Made by a program: the position numbers and the translations under genes. A stretch of 64,000 nucleotides of DNA from NCBI RefSeq assembly GCF_009765355.1, contig NZ_VTHK01000041.1:1-64000 (forward strand), read 5' to 3'. Under the pieces are notes generated by a model. That model saw only the letters and a list, made by a program, of their open reading frames with translations, did no database searches and was not told where the DNA came from. Of the stretch, positions 60,149-64,000 are shown one piece after another (the first letter of the stretch is position 1; each line of letters opens with the position of its first letter). This DNA is from Amycolatopsis anabasis. GTDB lineage: Bacteria > Actinomycetota > Actinomycetes > Mycobacteriales > Pseudonocardiaceae.

Positions 60149-61260
60149 TCCTGTCCTTTCGCGTCGCCGGTCAGCGTTTCGACCGGCTGGAACGGGTAGG
60201 GGAGTCCGAACGCGCCGGGGCCGAACACGGCCAGTGCTTCCGGCGTGCGCATCAGGTCCGGGGTGGAGATGCCGATCGCGGTCACCCGCTGCCCGTACCG
60301 CAGGCCCTCGGTGGTAATCGGCTCGGCGCGTTCGGAATCGAGCAGGCACACCAGATCCGGGACCACGCACCGCACCTCGCCGTCCACCAGGGCGACCAGG
60401 TTCTCGTTCTGGAACACCAGCTCCAGCTTGTGCTCCCCGTCGAAGGACACCGCGGCCGCGCGGCCCCGCGCGAACCCCGCCTCGGTCCGCCGTTCGACGT
60501 CCGAGACCTTGCCGCGGAACAGCACCCGCAGGTGGCCGTAGAGTGTGTCGGTCAGCACCTCGGCCAGGTGCGCGACCGGATCGAGGTTGCCCTCCCGGGC
60601 TTCGCGGATCGCCCGGCCCACGGTGAGCGCCAGGGTGAGCGTGCGCGGAATCGCCGTGCGCCGCACGTCCGCGCCGCTCATCGGGTACTCGGCGATGTGC
60701 GCGACCCCGCCGAGCCGGATGGTCACGCCGCGGGCCAGCCATTCCATCCGCCGGTTGTCCGCCCCGGCGTCGATCACCGCGGTCTCCCCGCGTTCGCCCG
60801 CGACGGCCATCGGCGAACCCGGCACGCCGTACACCCCGAACGTCTCCATCTGCAGTTCGGGGAACGCGCGGCCCATCCCGTCCGCGTCCACCACCGGCAG
60901 CCCGGTCCGCGCGCCGACCAGCAGGGGGATCATCGAGTTGATCCCGCCGCATTCGATCGGCATGGTCGCCGCGGCCGCGCGGCCGAGCCGGTCCTCCAAG
61001 GCGCGCAGGGCCGCCACCGGTTCGGTGCCCCGGGGCAGCTTCTCGAAGACGACCGTCGGCGCGCCCATCTGCGCGGTGGGCACGACCAGCGCGTCATCGT
61101 CCACTTCGGACGGATCGAGCACGGTGACCGGGCCGAACTCCCGGATCGCCTGCCGGACCAGCAGCCGCCCCACATACGGGTCGCCACCGCCCCCGGTGCC
61201 GAGCACCGCGGCCCCGCGGGCCAGATCGGTGAGGTGGTCCTCGGTCAGCAACCAGCTCAC
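60145..61260 (-). CDS. DUF917 family protein B
   Basis: 371 residues. N-terminal L-G-T-G-G-G-G-D-P-Y, I-E-C-G-G-I-N-S-M-I-P-L at about 101-112 and V-D-A-D-G-M-G-R-A-F-P-E at about 123-134 are the conserved family motifs. DUF917 proteins are frequently encoded beside HyuA-like hydantoinase/oxoprolinase genes, as here. GTG start overlapping the stop of DUF917 C (GTGA). Probably acts in ring opening or desulfuration of a hydantoin-like compound; this is inference. Confidence 0.85.
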   Translation of the reverse strand: MSWLLTEDHLTDLARGAAVLGTGGGGDPYVGRLLVRQAIREFGPVTVLDPSEVDDDALVVPTAQMGAPTVVFEKLPRGTEPVAALRALEDRLGRAAAATMPIECGGINSMIPLLVGARTGLPVVDADGMGRAFPELQMETFGVYGVPGSPMAVAGERGETAVIDAGADNRRMEWLARGVTIRLGGVAHIAEYPMSGADVRRTAIPRTLTLALTVGRAIREAREGNLDPVAHLAEVLTDTLYGHLRVLFRGKVSDVERRTEAGFARGRAAAVSFDGEHKLELVFQNENLVALVDGEVRCVVPDLVCLLDSERAEPITTEGLRYGQRVTAIGISTPDLMRTPEALAVFGPGAFGLPYPFQPVETLTGDAKGQE

Positions 61261-62324
61261 CGCGCCACCCCCACCGGGTCGAGGTCGTAGCCGAAGTAGC
61301 GCGGCCCGGCCAGTTCCAGGCCCGCCGGGGAATGCCAGCGCGGATCGGCGGGTGCGGCGATCACCGCGAGCCGCTGGCCGAACCGCAGCGATTCGGTGGT
61401 CACCGCGTCGCCGGTCTCGGCGTCCAGGGTGCAGATCAGATCCGGCACCGAAGCCACCACGGCGCCGTCCCGTTCGGCGATCAGGTGCTCGTTCTGGAAG
61501 CGCAGCACCAGTTCCCCGGGGTCACCATCCATTCCGGACAGCCGGGCGTCGCCGCGGGCGAACCCGGTGACCGTGCGCCGCTGGACGTCGACCACCTTGC
61601 CGGTGAACAGCAGGCGACCGTCCAACCGGGACACCACCGCGCCGACCGGATCGGTGTTCGCGGCCCGGGCGGAGCGGACCAGCGCGCCGAGTTCCGCGCA
61701 CAGGCTCAGCGTGCCGGGCACCAGCGACTCGCGGGCCTGCCGCCCGGTCATCGCGTACGAGCTGATCATCGCCGAGCAGCCCATGTCGATGGTGGCGCTG
61801 CGGGCCAGCCGTTCCGCCCAGCGGTTGTCCACGGTGTCCAGCACGCAGCGGTTGCCCTTCTCGTCGGCGATCGCCATCGGGGTGGCCCGCACGCCGTAGA
61901 GCGTGGGCAGCACCATCTGGATCTCCGGGAACGCGCGGCCCATGCCGTCCGCGTCCACCAGCGGCAGCCCCAGCTGGGCCGCGGCGACCACCGGGATGAG
62001 CGAGTTCACCCCGCCCGCCTCGTCGCACGCGATGTGCGTCGGCTCCAGGCCGAGGTAGGCGGACAGCATTTCGGCGGCCCGGGCGACCTGGTCGGCGCAC
62101 GGCAGCTTCTCCACCATCACCGTCGGCGCGCCCATCATGGCCACCGGCAGCACCGCGGCTTCCGGATCCAGTTCGTCCAGTGTCACCAGGCGGACCGGGC
62201 CGTGCTCGCGCACCGCGGCGCCCGCCAGCAGGCGGCCGATGTACGGGTCGCCGCCACCGCCGGTGCCCAGGATCGCCGCGCCGCGGGCGAGGTCGTCCAG
62301 ATCGTCTACCGTGATCTCGCGCAT
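61257..62324 (-). CDS. DUF917 family protein C
   Basis: 355 residues with the complete motif set L-G-T-G-G-G-G-D-P-Y, E-A-G-G-V-N-S-L-I-P-V and V-D-A-D-G-M-G-R-A-F-P-E. Closest to protein B; the two may form a heteromer. It begins 3 nt after the HyuA gene stop and overlaps protein B by 4 nt, so the HyuA-C-B-SDR block is one transcript. Confidence 0.85.
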   Translation of the reverse strand: MREITVDDLDDLARGAAILGTGGGGDPYIGRLLAGAAVREHGPVRLVTLDELDPEAAVLPVAMMGAPTVMVEKLPCADQVARAAEMLSAYLGLEPTHIACDEAGGVNSLIPVVAAAQLGLPLVDADGMGRAFPEIQMVLPTLYGVRATPMAIADEKGNRCVLDTVDNRWAERLARSATIDMGCSAMISSYAMTGRQARESLVPGTLSLCAELGALVRSARAANTDPVGAVVSRLDGRLLFTGKVVDVQRRTVTGFARGDARLSGMDGDPGELVLRFQNEHLIAERDGAVVASVPDLICTLDAETGDAVTTESLRFGQRLAVIAAPADPRWHSPAGLELAGPRYFGYDLDPVGVAR

Positions 62325-62327
62325 GGT

Positions 62328-63878
62328 TCAGCTCCCCAGCTGCAGTTCGCCGACGGCCTTGGCCCGGATCCGGGTCGCGTTGCCCGGCAGGTAGGGGATC
62401 GGCACCTCGTCGAAGTCCACGATGTCCACTGTGGAGGGACTGGCCCCGGCCGCGACCGCGCGGTCCACCGCCTCCTGCTTGGCCTCGGCGATCACCGAAT
62501 TCCGTTGCCCCGGCTCGATCGCGTACACCCGGTCCACCTCGCCGCCGATCTGCGCGATGGCCGCGCCGATCGCGTTCGCCACCGCGTAGTGCTCGGGGCG
62601 GTGCACCTCGCCGACCCCGGCCAGTTCGTCCGGCAGCAGGACCGAACCACCGCCGACGGCCACCACCGGCAGCGGTTCGGCCGAGGTCCGCATCCGGTCG
62701 ACCGCGTCCGCCGCGTCGGCGGCGATCCGGTCCAGGGCGGCACGCACCAGATCCTTGTCCAGGTGGGCGACCCGGCCGGGGTCGCCGATCTCCGCGCGCC
62801 CGGCGGCCACCGCGATATCGGTGGCGGTGAGCGTGTCCCCGCCGAACACCAGCGCCTTCGAGGTCAGTTCGTAGCCGACCGAATCGGGCCCGACGGTGAC
62901 CGCGGCCGCGTCCCCGCGCACCAGGCTGCCGCCGCCGATGCCCAGCGAGAGGACATCGGGCATCCGGAAGTTGGTGCGGATCCCGGCCACGCTGACGTCC
63001 GTGGTCGCCTCGCGCGGGAAACCCTGGTTCAGCACGCCGATGTCGCTGGTGGTGCCGCCCACGTCGACCACCGCGCAGGTGCTCAGCCCGGACAGCACGG
63101 CCGCGCCGCGCATCGAGTTGGTCGGCCCGGAGGCGAAGGTGGCGACCGGGTAGCGCCGGGCGAAGTCGACGTCCATCAGCGTGCCGTCGTTCTGGCTCAG
63201 GTACAGCGGCGCGGTGATGCCCGCGCCGCGCACCGAGGCGGCGAGCCCGTCCACGATGCCGGCCGCCAGCTCGCGCAGCGCGGCGTTGATGATCGTCGCG
63301 TTCTCCCGTTCCAGCAGCCCGATCCGGCCGATCTCGTGGGACAGCGAGATCGCCGCACCGGGCAGTTCGGCGGCGACGATCTCCGCCGCGCGGGCCTCGA
63401 ACTCCGCGTTCACCGGGGAGAACACCGAGGTGATCGCGACGCTGCGGACCCCGGCCTCGCCCATTTCCGCGGCGGCCTTGCGCAGTTCGGACTCGTCGAG
63501 TTCGGCGATGTGGCGGCCGTCGAACTCGTGCCCGCCGTGGCACAGGTAGCCGCGTCCGGCGATCGCGTCCACCAGGCGCGGCGGCCAGTCCACCATCGGC
63601 GGCAGCGACGCGCCCGCGGGCAGGCTGAGCCGGATCGCCGCGGTCGGGGCCAGGCGGCGCGCCTCGACCAGCGCGTTGATGAAATGCGTGGTGCCGATCA
63701 TCACCGCCCGCACCCCGGCCGGGTCGAACGCGTGCTGGGCCTGCAGGCCGTCCACGGCGGCCACGATCCCGGAGGTGACGTCGGCGGTGGTGCTCGTCTT
63801 GATCGCGGCGAGCACCCGCTCCCCGTCCAGCAGGACGGCGTCGGTGTTCGTGCCGCCGACGTCGATTCCGATACGCAC
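62328..63878 (-). CDS. HyuA-type hydantoinase/oxoprolinase family protein
   Basis: 516 residues, ASKHA ATPase fold. N-terminal phosphate loop D-V-G-G-T-N-T-D at 6-13, second V-D-V-G-G-T-T-S-D-I in the middle, and I-G-G-G-S-L between them and the C-terminal lobe. It is short compared with full HyuA (about 700 residues), ending soon after the second ATPase lobe, and no HyuB is adjacent. ATP-dependent opening of a hydantoin or lactam ring is the family reaction. GTG start; first gene after the putative permease (30-nt gap). Confidence 0.87.
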   Translation of the reverse strand: MRIGIDVGGTNTDAVLLDGERVLAAIKTSTTADVTSGIVAAVDGLQAQHAFDPAGVRAVMIGTTHFINALVEARRLAPTAAIRLSLPAGASLPPMVDWPPRLVDAIAGRGYLCHGGHEFDGRHIAELDESELRKAAAEMGEAGVRSVAITSVFSPVNAEFEARAAEIVAAELPGAAISLSHEIGRIGLLERENATIINAALRELAAGIVDGLAASVRGAGITAPLYLSQNDGTLMDVDFARRYPVATFASGPTNSMRGAAVLSGLSTCAVVDVGGTTSDIGVLNQGFPREATTDVSVAGIRTNFRMPDVLSLGIGGGSLVRGDAAAVTVGPDSVGYELTSKALVFGGDTLTATDIAVAAGRAEIGDPGRVAHLDKDLVRAALDRIAADAADAVDRMRTSAEPLPVVAVGGGSVLLPDELAGVGEVHRPEHYAVANAIGAAIAQIGGEVDRVYAIEPGQRNSVIAEAKQEAVDRAVAAGASPSTVDIVDFDEVPIPYLPGNATRIRAKAVGELQLGS

Positions 63879-63908
63879 TTCGCTGTTTCTCCTTGTTCTC
63901 GAACGGTT

Positions 63909-64000
63909 TTATGCCTTTGCGGGCAGGGCGTCGGCGGTGCGGCTGGCCCCGGTCCCGCGGACCAGGCCGAGCTTCCCGGCGACCACGTAGAGCACGAACG
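63909..64000 (-). CDS. C-terminal end of a probable membrane permease (partial)
   Basis: The last 30 codons of a gene that enters from beyond the window edge. It reads F-V-L-Y-V-V-A-G-K-L-G-L-V-R and a short Ala-rich polar tail to TAA at 63909-63911. A hydrophobic strand followed by a basic tail fits the last helix of a transporter such as an NCS1-type permease, which would suit a hydantoin or pyrimidine catabolic cluster. Too short for a firm call. Confidence 0.4.
   Translation of the reverse strand, partial: FVLYVVAGKLGLVRGTGASRTADALPAKA

Overview
The window is uniformly G+C-rich and coding-dense. It has frequent GTG starts, ATGA/TGATG gene overlaps and many exported hydrolases. I read it as chromosome of an actinomycete of the Pseudonocardiaceae, most likely Amycolatopsis or a close relative. 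The genus is inference, from gene content plus several families of long perfect intergenic hairpins. I see no rRNA, tRNA, CRISPR array, transposase or phage gene.

Layout. 0-2.3 kb: a divergent MarR regulator / DHA1 efflux pump pair, then a truncated M6-like protease. 2.5-15 kb: exported and housekeeping-accessory genes (PQQ-type sugar dehydrogenase with LGFP repeats, XRE regulator, M14 carboxypeptidase, an amidohydrolase/MFS pair, a P450, a stand-alone riboflavin kinase domain, a subtilase). 15-21 kb: MetY, hydrolases, GNAT, an ArsR-like regulator with a 16-bp perfect palindrome in front of a Tat-type beta-lactamase-family hydrolase, and an S1 protease. 21-31 kb: PAP2 phosphatase, a second M14 peptidase, a PVA-dehydrogenase-like propeller coupled to a propeller-amidohydrolase, and a DUF222/HNH gene whose 3' end has run into a terminator-like hairpin and a 21-nt tandem repeat. 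31-41 kb: a ribose-type ABC transporter facing an SDR, an amino-acid ABC transporter, a penicillin-recognising-fold protein, and a TetR/S58 peptidase pair facing an APC permease. 43-45 kb: membrane proteins and DUF3040.

The most unusual part is 44.7-51.8 kb. Two Crp/Fnr regulators, both with an intact phosphate-binding cassette, flank a Pycsar-type transmembrane effector gene. Downstream is a three-gene unit joined by ATGA overlaps: (i) a protein with two class III cyclase-like domains, the first keeping both metal-binding Asp positions; (ii) a STAND-like NTPase with a Lys-to-Arg Walker A and HEAT-like helices; (iii) a soluble SPFH/band-7-like protein. The C-terminal tail of (i) and the N-terminal region of (ii) carry the same ~26-residue Gly/Asn-rich motif, which aligns without gaps and looks like a paired amyloid-type signalling sequence. 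I propose an undescribed cyclic-nucleotide/STAND conflict or stress-signalling module; its function is inferred, not shown.

51.8-56.7 kb: a second copy of the 21-nt tandem repeat, a TauD-type dioxygenase, a SnoaL-like protein, a GT39 membrane glycosyltransferase, PspC and a second subtilase. 56.8-64 kb: a right-to-left catabolic cluster (end of a putative permease, HyuA-type ATPase, three DUF917 paralogues, an atypical SDR, a PucR regulator).
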